Positions 27,367 through 36,693 of a stretch of DNA of 64,000 nucleotides are shown here, in pieces. Location of the stretch: positions 46,326 through 110,325 of the forward strand of contig NZ_JAHWYN010000016.1 of the NCBI RefSeq assembly GCF_019351435.1, written 5' to 3'. The notes below the pieces were generated by a model that was given only the letters and a program-made list of their open reading frames with translations, was not told where the DNA came from and ran no database searches. The position numbers were made by a program, and so were the translations under genes. Source of the stretch: Flavobacterium taihuense (GTDB lineage: Bacteria; Bacteroidota; Bacteroidia; Flavobacteriales; Flavobacteriaceae). Position 1 is the stretch's first letter; each line of letters starts with the position of its first letter.

Positions 27367-28449
27367 TCAATTCAACAAAGCACCATTTCCAATTTCGTCG
27401 CAAAGGTACTGACCATTTTGGCAATAGCCAACTAATTCTGCTTTAATAAATTGCAACACTTTATCTTTGACCTCATTTGGATACAAAACATGCACATTCG
27501 CTCCCGCATCCAAAGTAAAACAAACCGGGATTTTGGTTTCATTTCTAAATTTCCAAATCGCATTAATAATTTGCAAGGTATTCGGCTTCATCAGAATAAA
27601 ATAGGGCAGTGAAGTCATCATCATTGCGTGCAAAGTCAGGGCTTCGCTTTCTACAATTTTTATAAATTCTTCCAGATTTCCATTTTCAAAAACAGGAATC
27701 AGTTTGTCTAAATTTTCATGGGCTTGTGCAAATCGCCTTTCGGCAAAAGGATGGTTGTGCATCAAATCATGACCTACTGTACTAGAAACTTGTTTTTCAC
27801 CTTTGTCAACGAGCAAAATCGTGTCCTGAAATTTTTTGAAAATATCATGTATTTCATACGGATATTCAACTCCATACAAATCCGTGCTTCCTTTTATGTT
27901 CGCTTGATTTCCCCAAACTACAACTTGCCCTTTGACGCTTCTGCAGGCACTTCCGGAACCCAATCGCGCCAAAAAAGAAGCTTTGGCATAGAAATAATCT
28001 TCGGTCATTTCTGGATTTAACGCTTTTTCCATACTCATGAAATTCATCGCCAAAGCCGCCATCCCAGATGCCGAAGAAGCAATTCCTGAACTGTGTGGAA
28101 ATGTATTTTGGGTATTAATCGTAAAATGATAGTCTTTTAAAAAGGGTAAGTAGATTTCAACCCGCTCCAAGAATTTTTGAATTTTTGGTTTAAAATCTTC
28201 TTTTGGTTTCCCTTCAAATAACAAATCGAAAGAAAAATTTCCAGTGTTTATTTTTTTGGCGAAAGCCAGAGTCGTAATCGTTTTACAATTATTCAACGTA
28301 AAACTAACCGATGGATTTGCAGGAATCTGATTCTTTTTTTTGCCCCAATACTTCACCAAAGCAATATTACTGGGAGCACTCCAACTAAAACTGCCTTGAT
28401 TAATAGAATGCGTATATTTTGGTAGTATAAAATCGTTAGCTTCGAACAT
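27367..28449 (-). CDS. mvaD: Diphosphomevalonate decarboxylase
   Basis: ATP-dependent decarboxylation of mevalonate diphosphate to isopentenyl diphosphate. The 360-residue GHMP protein has the family opening WSAPSNIALVKYWGKK (about 23-38), IPANPSVSFTLNNCKT, and the ATP motif FPHSSGIASSASGMAALAM (about 116-134). The segment ARLGSGSACRSVKGQVVVWG (about 163-182) holds the Ser/Arg cluster of this enzyme, and the catalytic-site Asp region is CFTLDAGANVHVLYP (about 314-328). Its -7 box at 28466-28473 suggests it is the first gene of the leftward isoprenoid transcript. Confidence 0.94.
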   Translation of the reverse strand: MFEANDFILPKYTHSINQGSFSWSAPSNIALVKYWGKKKNQIPANPSVSFTLNNCKTITTLAFAKKINTGNFSFDLLFEGKPKEDFKPKIQKFLERVEIYLPFLKDYHFTINTQNTFPHSSGIASSASGMAALAMNFMSMEKALNPEMTEDYFYAKASFLARLGSGSACRSVKGQVVVWGNQANIKGSTDLYGVEYPYEIHDIFKKFQDTILLVDKGEKQVSSTVGHDLMHNHPFAERRFAQAHENLDKLIPVFENGNLEEFIKIVESEALTLHAMMMTSLPYFILMKPNTLQIINAIWKFRNETKIPVCFTLDAGANVHVLYPNEVKDKVLQFIKAELVGYCQNGQYLCDEIGNGALLN

Positions 28450-28465
28450 AAATAATAGTTTTCGG

Positions 28466-28473
28466 CAAAGATA
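28466..28473 (-). promoter_or_regulatory. -7 promoter box for mvaD
   Basis: Plus-strand CAAAGATA gives TATCTTTG on the minus strand, 17 bases before the mvaD start, so the leader would be only about ten bases long. Confidence 0.6.
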
Positions 28474-28557
28474 CTTTTTTTGATGAAAACGTTTATTTCT
28501 TTATTTGTATTCCTTAGAAAGTTTTTGAGTATTTTTGACTTCTCAAAATACATAAAA

Positions 28558-29034
28558 ATGAATAAGATCACCCGAATATTATCTATTGTTGTTACTTGTC
28601 TTGTCGTGGGTTATTTCTCTGGAATGGTCACACGCTCTGCTATAACAACTTGGTATCCTACTTTGATTAAACCGAGTTTCAATCCCCCAAATTGGGTTTT
28701 TGCACCTGTTTGGAGTATGCTTTATATTATGATGGGAATCTCAGCTGGACTGGTTTGGGACAGAATTGAGTTCGAAAAAGAAGCTGTTAAAAAAGCATTA
28801 CAGTTCTTCGCGATTCAATTGGCACTAAATGCCTTGTGGTCCTATTTGTTTTTTGGACTAAAAAATCCAATGCTAGCCGGTTTAGAGATCATCATCTTAT
28901 GGCTGATGATTTATGAAACGTACATTCAATTTTCCAAAATCAACAAAATATCAGGTTATTTGTTTATTCCTTATTTACTTTGGGTGAGTTTTGCCGCAGT
29001 CTTGAATGGCAGTATTTGGTGGCTGAATAGGTAA
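28558..29034 (+). CDS. tspO: TspO/MBR-family tryptophan-rich sensory protein
   Basis: A 158-residue five-helix membrane protein of the TspO (peripheral benzodiazepine receptor) family, which binds porphyrins and sterol-like ligands. Signature features are the Trp-rich TTWYPTLIKPSFNPPNWVFAPVW (split around residues 33-54), SMLYIMMGISAGLVW, FAIQLALNALWSYLFFGLKNP (about 85-105) and the ending NGSIWWLNR. An in-frame ATG at 28480 would add 26 residues, but that stretch overlaps the mvaD promoter and lacks homology to the family. The ATG at 28558 (MNKITRIL) gives the standard length. It ends 7 bases before the convergent gene. Confidence 0.93.
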   Translation: MNKITRILSIVVTCLVVGYFSGMVTRSAITTWYPTLIKPSFNPPNWVFAPVWSMLYIMMGISAGLVWDRIEFEKEAVKKALQFFAIQLALNALWSYLFFGLKNPMLAGLEIIILWLMIYETYIQFSKINKISGYLFIPYLLWVSFAAVLNGSIWWLNR

Positions 29035-29041
29035 TTGAATG

Positions 29042-29785
29042 TCAGTTCTTTAATTTTTGGAATTCCATATTTTTGGCCGATAAAAAATCCATCACGCTGA
29101 GAACATTACTGTTTTCAATTAGTTTTTTGGATTTAGGATCGCCATCACAAAATTGCAGAAAAAGATCTATTTGCTCTGGTTTTAATTTTAAAGTTTCAAG
29201 ATAATATTTTTGATCACAGGTGTTTTTGGCTAATGTTATGAATTCAATTTCTGGAACTTTTTCTTTTAGTGGTTCTTTGTCTTTTACGAATAAATCCAAA
29301 AGTTTTTTGCCAATTGTAACAAAATTTAACCCGTTAACAAACGTACCCTTTCTCATCTCTTGATATCCCTCCCTATTATCAAACTTTTCTCTAGCATATT
29401 CATCTAGTTTACTTTGCTCGTATTTTTTGTCTTTACTTAATTTTAAATTTTGCATTTTTTCGACTATCACTTCATCTAATTCTTCTGCTTTTTTAAACAT
29501 TACAACTTGTAGATTGTTTAACTCAATCTGTTCTTTAGATACTTTCAACCTTTTCCAATTAAATTTTTTTGCATAAAAAAGCAGGCTGTCATTGACTTTA
29601 ACTTGAATTAAAAACTCTCCTCTGTCATTTGTAGTCGTGCTTTTTTTAGATGTTTTGTTGATTACCTCCACATTTTGCAGCAATAAATTGTCTGATGTAA
29701 CGACTCCTTTAAGAAGTTTCTCGGTTTGTGAATAACTGAATTGACATAAAAACAAGAATAATACAAAAAGTAACTTTACCTTCAT
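29042..29785 (-). CDS. Exported carboxypeptidase-like regulatory-domain protein
   Basis: A 247-residue secreted or periplasmic protein with a clear signal peptide (VKLLFVLFLFLCQFSYSQ, cut near residue 20). A CarboxypepD_reg-like beta-sandwich follows: LLKGVVTSDNLLLQNVEVIN, NDRGEFLIQVKVNDSLLFYA and LQVVMF at about residues 22-93. In TonB-dependent transporters such domains precede the plug; here the remaining 150 residues are helical and charged (LDEVIVEKMQNLKLSKDKK and on), with no barrel. The function is unknown; many Bacteroidota genomes have several such proteins. It is convergent with tspO. Confidence 0.75.
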   Translation of the reverse strand: MKVKLLFVLFLFLCQFSYSQTEKLLKGVVTSDNLLLQNVEVINKTSKKSTTTNDRGEFLIQVKVNDSLLFYAKKFNWKRLKVSKEQIELNNLQVVMFKKAEELDEVIVEKMQNLKLSKDKKYEQSKLDEYAREKFDNREGYQEMRKGTFVNGLNFVTIGKKLLDLFVKDKEPLKEKVPEIEFITLAKNTCDQKYYLETLKLKPEQIDLFLQFCDGDPKSKKLIENSNVLSVMDFLSAKNMEFQKLKN

Positions 29786-29866
29786 AAGTAAGAATTTATT
29801 GAAAGTAAATATATTCTAATCGTCCTTAAGAAAAACTTAGAATTGATGTAATTTTTTGTTAATTAA

Positions 29867-31075
29867 CTAAATTCCATTCGCGACAATAAATCCACTTGTC
29901 CAGGCATTCTGGAAATTAAACCCTCCTGTAATGGCGTCAATATTCACTATTTCTCCAGCAAAATATAGATTCTCATGCAGTTTACTTTCCATTGTTTTAA
30001 AGTTGATTTCTTTTAAATCGATTCCGCCTGCTGTCACGAATTCTTCTTTAAAAGTACTTTTACCATTGACCTGAAATGTACTATTGGTCAATTGATTTAC
30101 TAAATTTTGCAATTGAATTTTAGACAAATCTGCCCATTTGGTTTCCTCTGGAATATTTGAAGCCAAAACTAAACTTTCCCACAATCGGTTTGGAAAGTCA
30201 AAAGGAGATTTTTTCGAAACCCCTTTTTTGGCGTGTTCCTGTTTTAAAGTTTTTAGGATTTTCTCAGCATCTTCGTTATCGACATCGTTTAACCAATTCA
30301 CATAAATGGTAAATTGATAATTTTTATCGAATAAAGTTCTCGCTCCCCAAGCCGATAGTTTCAAAATGGCTGGGCCACTCATTCCCCAATGCGTGATTAA
30401 CAATGGCCCAGTTGAAACCAATTTGGTATCTTTTACCTTTACCGTAACTTGAGCCGCTACGCCAGGCAATTCTTTAATTCGAGGATCTTTTATATTGAAA
30501 GTAAATAAGGACGGAACCGGACTAACGATCGCATGACCTTGTTGTTGAAGCATTTCCCAGATTTTAGGGTTACTTCCTGTGGCAAGAACCAATTTTTCAG
30601 CAATATAATTTTCGTTTTGCGTTTCCACTTTCCAAAAATTATCTTTTTTGAATATCGATTGCACACTTTGCCCAGTTAGTACTGCTATCCCCAATTTTTC
30701 AGTGGCTTTTATGAAACAATCAATAATAGTCTGCGAAGAATTTGAAACAGGAAACATTCGTCCATCCTCTTCAATTTTGAGTTCGACTCCATGCCTCTCG
30801 AACCATTCAATAGTATCTCCCGAACAAAATTGATGAAAAGGACCACGCAATTCTTTTTCTCCTCGCGGATAAAATTTCACTAACTCATTGGGCTCAAAAC
30901 AGGCATGAGTCACATTGCAGCGTCCTCCTCCAGAAACACGAACTTTACCTAACACTTCGGCACCTCTTTCGAGAATGGCAACTTTAGTTTTTGGGCTTCT
31001 CTCTACGATATTGATAGCTGTAAAAAAACCGGCAGCGCCACCGCCAACAACGAGTATGTCAAAATTTTGATTCAT
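29867..31075 (-). CDS. HI0933/YhiN-family flavoprotein (NAD(P)/FAD-dependent oxidoreductase)
   Basis: A 402-residue member of the HI0933-like flavoprotein family, of unknown physiological substrate. It has an N-terminal Rossmann dinucleotide motif (ILVVGGGAAGFFTAINI, about 6-22), the diagnostic KVRVSGGGRCNVTHAC (about 44-59) and an internal LVLATGS strand. The WGMSGPAILKLSAWGAR motif lies at about 230-246, and the C-terminal FAD-binding FAGEIVNIDAITGGFNFQNA (about 372-391) ends in WTSG. Length matches the family. It has its own transcript direction and no obvious partners. Confidence 0.9.
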   Translation of the reverse strand: MNQNFDILVVGGGAAGFFTAINIVERSPKTKVAILERGAEVLGKVRVSGGGRCNVTHACFEPNELVKFYPRGEKELRGPFHQFCSGDTIEWFERHGVELKIEEDGRMFPVSNSSQTIIDCFIKATEKLGIAVLTGQSVQSIFKKDNFWKVETQNENYIAEKLVLATGSNPKIWEMLQQQGHAIVSPVPSLFTFNIKDPRIKELPGVAAQVTVKVKDTKLVSTGPLLITHWGMSGPAILKLSAWGARTLFDKNYQFTIYVNWLNDVDNEDAEKILKTLKQEHAKKGVSKKSPFDFPNRLWESLVLASNIPEETKWADLSKIQLQNLVNQLTNSTFQVNGKSTFKEEFVTAGGIDLKEINFKTMESKLHENLYFAGEIVNIDAITGGFNFQNAWTSGFIVANGI

Positions 31076-31189
31076 GATTTTGTAAAGAAATAGATTGGAA
31101 TGCCTTTTTTATTTTAAAGATAAATCAGCAAGTAATTCAGAATACAAATGTAAGCATTCGTTTTTGAAAGAATGTAGGTTCTTGCTTCT

Positions 31190-31876
31190 TTAAACCCTGT
31201 CCAAAAAATCGGTAATTATGCCATTTACTTTGAACGATTTCATTCTTTGAATATCATCTGTTTCATTTACTGTCCAAGGAAAAACCTGAATACCTTTTTC
31301 CTGTATTTTAGTAGTATATTCATCGGTCAATAATTGAAAATCGGGATGCAAGGCTTCGGCTTTCATAAACCGGGCAAAAGAAATAGCCAAGTCTAAATCG
31401 GTTTCAGTTAGAACTCCAATCCGAATTTCATCGTTTAAAAATCGAACTTGTTGCAACGCATTCCAATCAAAACTGGAGACTATAAAATGAGTATGGCTCC
31501 AATATTTATCTAAAATATAATGCTCAATTAATTGAACGACTTTCTCAGCCGTATCTTGGTTTTTCAATTCAATATTTACAAAACATCTTTGATTAACCAA
31601 ATCTAGAACTTCTGCCAATGTTGGAATCTCGTACTCATCATTTATTTTAAAAGACTTTATTTCTCGCAGTATCAATTGATTTACAACACCTTTGCCGTTG
31701 GTCGTTCTATCGATGGTTTCGTCATGGATTACAATCAAATGACCGTCTAAACTGAGATGCACATCCAATTCAATTCCATCAGCACCCATTTGTATTGCTT
31801 TTTCAAAAGAAATCAAAGTGTTTTCAGGTTCGTATCCATTGGCTCCGCGATGTCCTATTTTAAGTACTTTATCCAT
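31190..31876 (-). CDS. ugpQ: Glycerophosphodiester phosphodiesterase
   Basis: Hydrolyses glycerophosphodiesters from phospholipid turnover to glycerol-3-phosphate and an alcohol. The 228-residue protein is a compact TIM-barrel GDPD without a signal peptide, thus cytoplasmic like UgpQ. Catalytic motifs are KIGHRGANGYEPENTLISF (about 6-24), GADGIELDVHLSLDGHLIVI (metal-binding E-x-D, about 32-51) and HDETIDRTTNGKG (about 52-64). The C-terminal GIQVFPWTVNE matches the family. A TACTTTTG -7 box lies only 6-13 bases before the ATG, so the transcript may be leaderless or the start may be slightly downstream. Confidence 0.92.
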   Translation of the reverse strand: MDKVLKIGHRGANGYEPENTLISFEKAIQMGADGIELDVHLSLDGHLIVIHDETIDRTTNGKGVVNQLILREIKSFKINDEYEIPTLAEVLDLVNQRCFVNIELKNQDTAEKVVQLIEHYILDKYWSHTHFIVSSFDWNALQQVRFLNDEIRIGVLTETDLDLAISFARFMKAEALHPDFQLLTDEYTTKIQEKGIQVFPWTVNETDDIQRMKSFKVNGIITDFLDRV

Positions 31877-31881
31877 ATATA

Positions 31882-31889
31882 CAAAAGTA
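31882..31889 (-). promoter_or_regulatory. -7 promoter box very close to the phosphodiesterase start
   Basis: Plus-strand CAAAAGTA reads TACTTTTG on the minus strand. With the usual spacing, transcription would begin at or within a few bases of the start codon at 31876. Confidence 0.45.
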
Positions 31890-31899
31890 AGAAAATAAA

Positions 31900-31925
31900 A
31901 AACGCCTCCATTTCTAAAGGCGTTT
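31900..31925 (-). terminator. Terminator at the end of the leftward starch operon
   Basis: AAACGCCT and AGGCGTTT form an 8-base-pair stem with a 10-base loop; on the minus strand it is followed by TTTTATTTT. It lies 26 bases past the stop of the last GH13 gene. Confidence 0.8.
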
Positions 31926-31950
31926 CAATTCAAAACTACTAAACAACTAA

Positions 31951-33618
31951 CTAATTTTTTAATTCTAGTAATACAATATCAAACTCGCTATCGATTACCA
32001 CTTTTCCATTTATGACTTTGCCTAATTTACCAGAATAGGCATCTTTTACTTTGGAACCTTCTTTGAATGCAGTCCCTACAGGAATTTCTTTTTTCCCTTT
32101 GGCTAAATCCAATCCTATTACAACGGTATCTGTGTAATTCTCTCTTGTAAAAGTTCTGGAACACACATACGGTTTTGATAAAATTTCTACATTTACACCA
32201 GCTCCCACAGCAGGATGGTTTTTTCTAAATTGACCTAATTTTTGCCAATGCAAAAGTACTTTTTGAGTCTTTGCATCGGTTTTTACAGCATCCCAATTCA
32301 TAAACGAACGCAATGTGGCATCACCTTGAGTTCCTTCAATCACCAATGATCGTGCAGATTCATCACCGTAATACACTTGTGCAATTCCTGGAGTCAAAAG
32401 TAGTTTAGTACCACTTTCAATACTTTTTTCTCTCTTGGCATCAAAAGGACCTCCATCATCATGCGATGATAAATAATTCAAAACACTATATCCTTTCAAT
32501 TGAGTATTCAACAAATCCGAATATTTTTGAAACATAAAAGCATAGTCTTTTTGAGCATCACTTTTGAATTCAAAATTGATCATTCCCGTAAAACCATTCT
32601 CGTAATAATTTACTTTTTTGTCTCCAAAATCAAATAGCTGTCCGTTACTGATGTTGTAATTGTAGACTTCGGCAATGGTGTAAAAAGGATTGTTGTCTAA
32701 CACTTTGGTTGGATTGTTTCTTTTCCAATCTGCAAATGAATAGTCGCATTGTGTTTTAAAATCGGCCCAAACACTTTCATCTGTATGTTTTACGGTATCG
32801 GCTCTATAACCGTCAATTCCGAACTCTGTGATATAATCTGTTAGCCATTTTATGATGTAATATTTTGGAGTTCTTGGGTAGCCCGTTCTTTTGAAAAAAG
32901 CATCCAATGAAGCTACTTCTTTTTCATATCTCCCCTCGGCTTTCCATTTTTCGATTAAAAAAGGAGGTAAAGATACTTCTACTTTGCTTTCCGTTTTTAC
33001 ATCAGGCAAATTTGCTACCAATGTACAAGCGGTTGTGTTTTCGAAATTGCTGTATTGGCATTTAGGCTCTGTACGAACCCAACCTTCTGGCCAAACTGTA
33101 TCAACCTCTGTAACTGGTCCCGTATGGTTGATTACACCGTCAAGCATAATTCGGATTCCTTTGGCATGTGCTTTTTTCACCAATTCGGCCAAGTCTTTTT
33201 TGGTTCCAAAGTTTTTATCCAATGCCGTCCAATCTCTTGCCCAATAGCCGTGAAATCCATAACTCAATCCAGTTCCTTCATCAACACCATCGTGGATTTG
33301 TTCGACAACAGGCGTAAACCAAATCACATTGATTCCTAATTTGGTAAAATAACCCTCATCTACTTTTTGAGTGATCCCTTTGATGTCACCACCTTCAAAA
33401 CCTCTCAATTTTCCAGTAGTTTTGGTTCTGTTATAATTTAAATCATTCGATTTATCGCCATTAGCAAAACGATCTGTCATCAAAAAATACAAGTTGGCGC
33501 CTTCCCAAACGAAAGGCGTTTTTTCTGTTTTTGCTTTAGATTCTTTTTTATCTTGGGCACTAACAAAAGTGGTTACTGCTAATAAAAATAGGGCTAATAC
33601 TATATTTCTACTTTTCAT
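31951..33618 (-). CDS. GH13 alpha-amylase (exported)
   Basis: A 555-residue alpha-amylase-family enzyme with a signal peptide (IVLALFLLAVTTFVSAQ, cut near residue 22) and a complete GH13 barrel. The four conserved regions are visible: GIRIMLDGVINH (region I), EFGIDGYRADTVKH (region II, nucleophile Asp in RAD), YTIAEVYNYN (region III, acid Glu) and YLSSHDDGG (region IV). Region I has D-G-V-I-N-H in the usual D-x-V-x-N-H. A C-terminal beta domain follows. Its start is one base after the GH31 stop, so the two are tightly coupled at the end of the leftward operon. It acts on maltodextrins in the periplasm by inference. Confidence 0.9.
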   Translation of the reverse strand: MKSRNIVLALFLLAVTTFVSAQDKKESKAKTEKTPFVWEGANLYFLMTDRFANGDKSNDLNYNRTKTTGKLRGFEGGDIKGITQKVDEGYFTKLGINVIWFTPVVEQIHDGVDEGTGLSYGFHGYWARDWTALDKNFGTKKDLAELVKKAHAKGIRIMLDGVINHTGPVTEVDTVWPEGWVRTEPKCQYSNFENTTACTLVANLPDVKTESKVEVSLPPFLIEKWKAEGRYEKEVASLDAFFKRTGYPRTPKYYIIKWLTDYITEFGIDGYRADTVKHTDESVWADFKTQCDYSFADWKRNNPTKVLDNNPFYTIAEVYNYNISNGQLFDFGDKKVNYYENGFTGMINFEFKSDAQKDYAFMFQKYSDLLNTQLKGYSVLNYLSSHDDGGPFDAKREKSIESGTKLLLTPGIAQVYYGDESARSLVIEGTQGDATLRSFMNWDAVKTDAKTQKVLLHWQKLGQFRKNHPAVGAGVNVEILSKPYVCSRTFTRENYTDTVVIGLDLAKGKKEIPVGTAFKEGSKVKDAYSGKLGKVINGKVVIDSEFDIVLLELKN

Positions 33619-33619
33619 T

Positions 33620-36013
33620 TTATAATTGTATTTTAATTTCGTTATCCAATCCTTTTTTCAATACAACTGGAATTTCAAGAATGTTTCCATTTGTTTTAAA
33701 ATCTACATTTACACCGTTAACAGTCACTTTACTTGGTTTTCCTGCGATATTATGAACTAAAAAAGTGATGTTTTTATCTTCGCTTACAAATGATTTACCT
33801 GTAACCGTATTAATTTGAACCGCAATTAATTTATTGGTTGAATTACTCGAAAAATTTAAGATTTCGTATGCTCCTTTTTCAAAATCATTTGGTGTTATCC
33901 CATCATCATTGTACAATTTTCCAGTACTTGAAGTTACTTTTTCGTCGTAATAAAAATGCAAATCGAAATTGGCTAATGCGTATTTAGATGTATTTTGAAT
34001 CGTTTTTATCATCGGAATAAAAGCACCACCACGAACATAGACTGGAATATTGTCTGGAGAAACAGCTATGTTTGCCGTTGTTCCTGCCTCCTGTTTTGCT
34101 CCAGTATAAAAATCATACCAATTATTGTTTTTTGGAAAATAAATCGATGTACTTGTAACGCCTGATTTTGTAATTGGAGTCACCAGAAAATCATTCCCCC
34201 ATAAATATGAATCACAAGAATTCAACAACTTTTCGTTGGTTGGTTCGTCAAAAAACAAGGGACGCATCAATGGCAAACCTTTGTTGTTGTTTTCAAAAGC
34301 CAAGGTATAGTTATAAGGCAACATTTGATAACGCAACTCGATTTGTTTTTTTACTTTGGCCTTAGTTACAATGTCTTTGTAAACAGGCTCCGAAGGCACA
34401 TCTTCCTGCGCGTGCGGACGGTAAACAGGTTGAAAAACTCCATATTGCAACCAACGCACATACAATTCGTTGTCAAAGTAATCGCCAGCAAAACCACCTA
34501 AATCCGAGTGCATATAGGCCATTCCCTGCATTCCCATTTGCAATGCAATTTCGGGTTGTGATTGTAATCCTTCCCAAGAACGGCTCACATCACCAGACCA
34601 TGGAATCATTCCGTAGTTTTGAGAACCGGAATATCCAGCACGCATTAGAATAAATGGACGCACATTAGGAAAATCAGACTTATAGCCATCACGAATCATT
34701 TTGGCCCAATTATGACCATAAATATTATGCACTTCATCAGCTGGTCCTTGGGCTGTAAATGCGGCGGAAGGGAATACTTCTGGTTCACCCAAATCGCCCC
34801 ACCATCCACCAACTCCTTGGTTGATTAAGTTTTTGTAAATATTCCAAAACCAGGTTTTACCTTCGGGTTTAAAAACATCTACCAATCCTGTATTTCCAAA
34901 ATAAAAATCATATTTGAACGGATTTCCCGCTTGATCTGTAGCTAGTACTTTTTTATCCACTGCTTCTTGCCATTTGCTTGAAGTGGTTAAAATAAAAGGT
35001 TCCGTGATTAGAATGGTTTTAACTCCTTTGCTATTCAAATCAGTTATCATTTTCTTAGGATCCGAGAAATTGTCTTTGTCCCATTCTAAGTTACCCATTG
35101 TACCTTGAACGGTTTTTCCAAACCAATACAAATCCAGAATTATGGCATCTACAGGTATTTCGTCTTTGATGTATTTGTCAATTGTTTTGGTTACTTCTTC
35201 TTGAGAATGATATCCAAATCGACTAGAGAAATTTCCTAAAGCCCAACGAGGAACAAGAGGCTGTCTTCCTGTCAATGAAGTGTAATTCGAAGTCAAATCG
35301 ACCCAGCTATCACCTGCAATTACCTGATATGTTTTTCTCCCTGAAATCGTTTCATAAACTAATGTGTTATTTTTTTTACTGTCTAAATCCAAATAACCAA
35401 TAGCTCCGTTATCAAAATGAACCGCATAAATTTTGGAAGACATTACTAAGGGAATCGAGAAATTCATTTTTTTCGAATGCGTTCCATATCCATAATCGGC
35501 TTGGTTGTATAGTTCCAAACGGTTTCCACGACGGTTCATTCCCAATGCACGAGCTCCCGCACCATAAAGCGCTTCGGTTCCATCCAAATTAAACTCTAAA
35601 GTTTCTTTTGGCTGTTCTTTACTAATGGTAGCTTTCTCTCGTTGCACATACCCGCTTTTTTCTGAAATTAATTCCTTGTTTTTATACAAATACGAAATTT
35701 GAAAAGGACTTTTTACAATAGAAACCGAAATCCCATTAGAGGAATATACTAATTCGTTTTGAGCTTGCTTTAATTTGAAAACAACTTTTTCAGGAGTTAA
35801 AACAACTGCATGCGAATTGGAATTTAAGTTTTCTCCAGTTGGCAAAAAAGTGGTTTCAACTATTTTATCCGAATAAGGCTTGATATAATAAACTCCATCG
35901 GAAGTTTTAATTTCCAAGGTGTTTTTAACTACTTTATAACTTTCAAATTTTCTATTTGCATTTTGAGCAAATGAAATACTTGAAATTAAAAGAAATAGAA
36001 TTATTTTTTTCAT
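33620..36013 (-). CDS. GH31 alpha-glucosidase (exported)
   Basis: Removes glucose from the non-reducing ends of malto-oligosaccharides. The 797-residue protein has a signal peptide (KIILFLLISSISFAQ, cut near residue 16), a galactose mutarotase-like N-terminal domain, and a GH31 barrel. The barrel shows VDAIILDLYWFG (about 280-291), a nucleophile region GGWWGDLGEPEVFPS (about 405-419; the W-x-D-x-x-E form replaces the more usual WxDMNE) and the acid/base region IPWSGDVSRSWEGL (about 488-501). A C-terminal beta domain ends the protein. It is separated from the upstream SusA-like GH13 gene by the GxxExxY cassette, and the downstream amylase begins immediately after it. Confidence 0.92.
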   Translation of the reverse strand: MKKIILFLLISSISFAQNANRKFESYKVVKNTLEIKTSDGVYYIKPYSDKIVETTFLPTGENLNSNSHAVVLTPEKVVFKLKQAQNELVYSSNGISVSIVKSPFQISYLYKNKELISEKSGYVQREKATISKEQPKETLEFNLDGTEALYGAGARALGMNRRGNRLELYNQADYGYGTHSKKMNFSIPLVMSSKIYAVHFDNGAIGYLDLDSKKNNTLVYETISGRKTYQVIAGDSWVDLTSNYTSLTGRQPLVPRWALGNFSSRFGYHSQEEVTKTIDKYIKDEIPVDAIILDLYWFGKTVQGTMGNLEWDKDNFSDPKKMITDLNSKGVKTILITEPFILTTSSKWQEAVDKKVLATDQAGNPFKYDFYFGNTGLVDVFKPEGKTWFWNIYKNLINQGVGGWWGDLGEPEVFPSAAFTAQGPADEVHNIYGHNWAKMIRDGYKSDFPNVRPFILMRAGYSGSQNYGMIPWSGDVSRSWEGLQSQPEIALQMGMQGMAYMHSDLGGFAGDYFDNELYVRWLQYGVFQPVYRPHAQEDVPSEPVYKDIVTKAKVKKQIELRYQMLPYNYTLAFENNNKGLPLMRPLFFDEPTNEKLLNSCDSYLWGNDFLVTPITKSGVTSTSIYFPKNNNWYDFYTGAKQEAGTTANIAVSPDNIPVYVRGGAFIPMIKTIQNTSKYALANFDLHFYYDEKVTSSTGKLYNDDGITPNDFEKGAYEILNFSSNSTNKLIAVQINTVTGKSFVSEDKNITFLVHNIAGKPSKVTVNGVNVDFKTNGNILEIPVVLKKGLDNEIKIQL

Positions 36014-36027
36014 GACTGTTTTTTTAG

Positions 36028-36207
36028 AACCATTAATGCATTAAGTTTATTAAACTTTGTTTATAATTTGATGTATGTAATGGTAAAGTTTTAATACTAT
36101 TTTAATTTTCGAACCATTAAGACATTAAGTTTATTAAGCTTTGCTTGTAATTTAATAATCAATAATGATAAAGCTTTTCTTCTTGAAAATTAATACCTTA
36201 ATGGTTT
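36028..36207. repeat. CATTAAG-type repeat array on one side of the GxxExxY gene
   Basis: Two direct copies of about 46 bases (36028-36073 and 36112-36157) share GAACCATTA, then CATTAAGTTTATTAA and CTTTG. A short inverted copy, ACCTTAATGGTTT, lies at 36195-36207. The same motif recurs inverted on the other side of the gene at 36694-36720. Confidence 0.75.
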
Positions 36208-36241
36208 TATTTAATCATTTTTGGTATTCAATATCTGATTT

Positions 36242-36643
36242 TCAATCTAGCCTGTTGAAAAATTCATTAACAAAAGGTTTTAATGATTTAGAAATATTTA
36301 AAGTGTAAAAATTGATTAATAAACCTTGTGGAATTTCTAATAACTTCATATAAGTTAGTAATTGCGCCTCGTGAATTGGTAAAATTGCTTCAACTGCTTT
36401 CAACTCTACAATTATTGTGTCATTTACCAACAGGTCTAATCTTAAATCTGCATCAATTTCTAAATCATAATATTGAATAGGAACAGATAATTGCTGTCTT
36501 ACTGAATAACCATTAGTTTCTAACTCATATTTCAAGCATTTTTCATAAACACTTTCCAATAATCCTGGTCCTAGTTCTTTATGCACTTTTATTGCATACC
36601 CAGTAATTTCATAAGACAATTGAGTCACTTCTTTTTTGGTCAT
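36242..36643 (-). CDS. GxxExxY protein
   Basis: A 133-residue protein of the GxxExxY family, named for the motif seen here as GPGLLESVYEKCL (about residues 26-38). Other typical features are the AIKVHKELGPG helix before it, DADLRLDLLVNDTIIVELKAV (about 63-83), which resembles the D-x-x-E-x-K core of PD-(D/E)xK nuclease-like folds, and LLTYMKLLEIPQGLLINF (about 94-111). Its function is unknown. It interrupts the starch operon between GH13 and GH31 genes and is flanked on both sides by related repeats, which suggests it arrived as a small cassette. Confidence 0.88.
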   Translation of the reverse strand: MTKKEVTQLSYEITGYAIKVHKELGPGLLESVYEKCLKYELETNGYSVRQQLSVPIQYYDLEIDADLRLDLLVNDTIIVELKAVEAILPIHEAQLLTYMKLLEIPQGLLINFYTLNISKSLKPFVNEFFNRLD

Positions 36644-36693
36644 TTTATTTTTATTAAATCATTAAAAATTAAGTTTATCAATTTACACTTTTT

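Noticed and set aside
28480..28557. Upstream in-frame ATG for tspO
   Set aside because: It would add 26 residues not found in TspO proteins.
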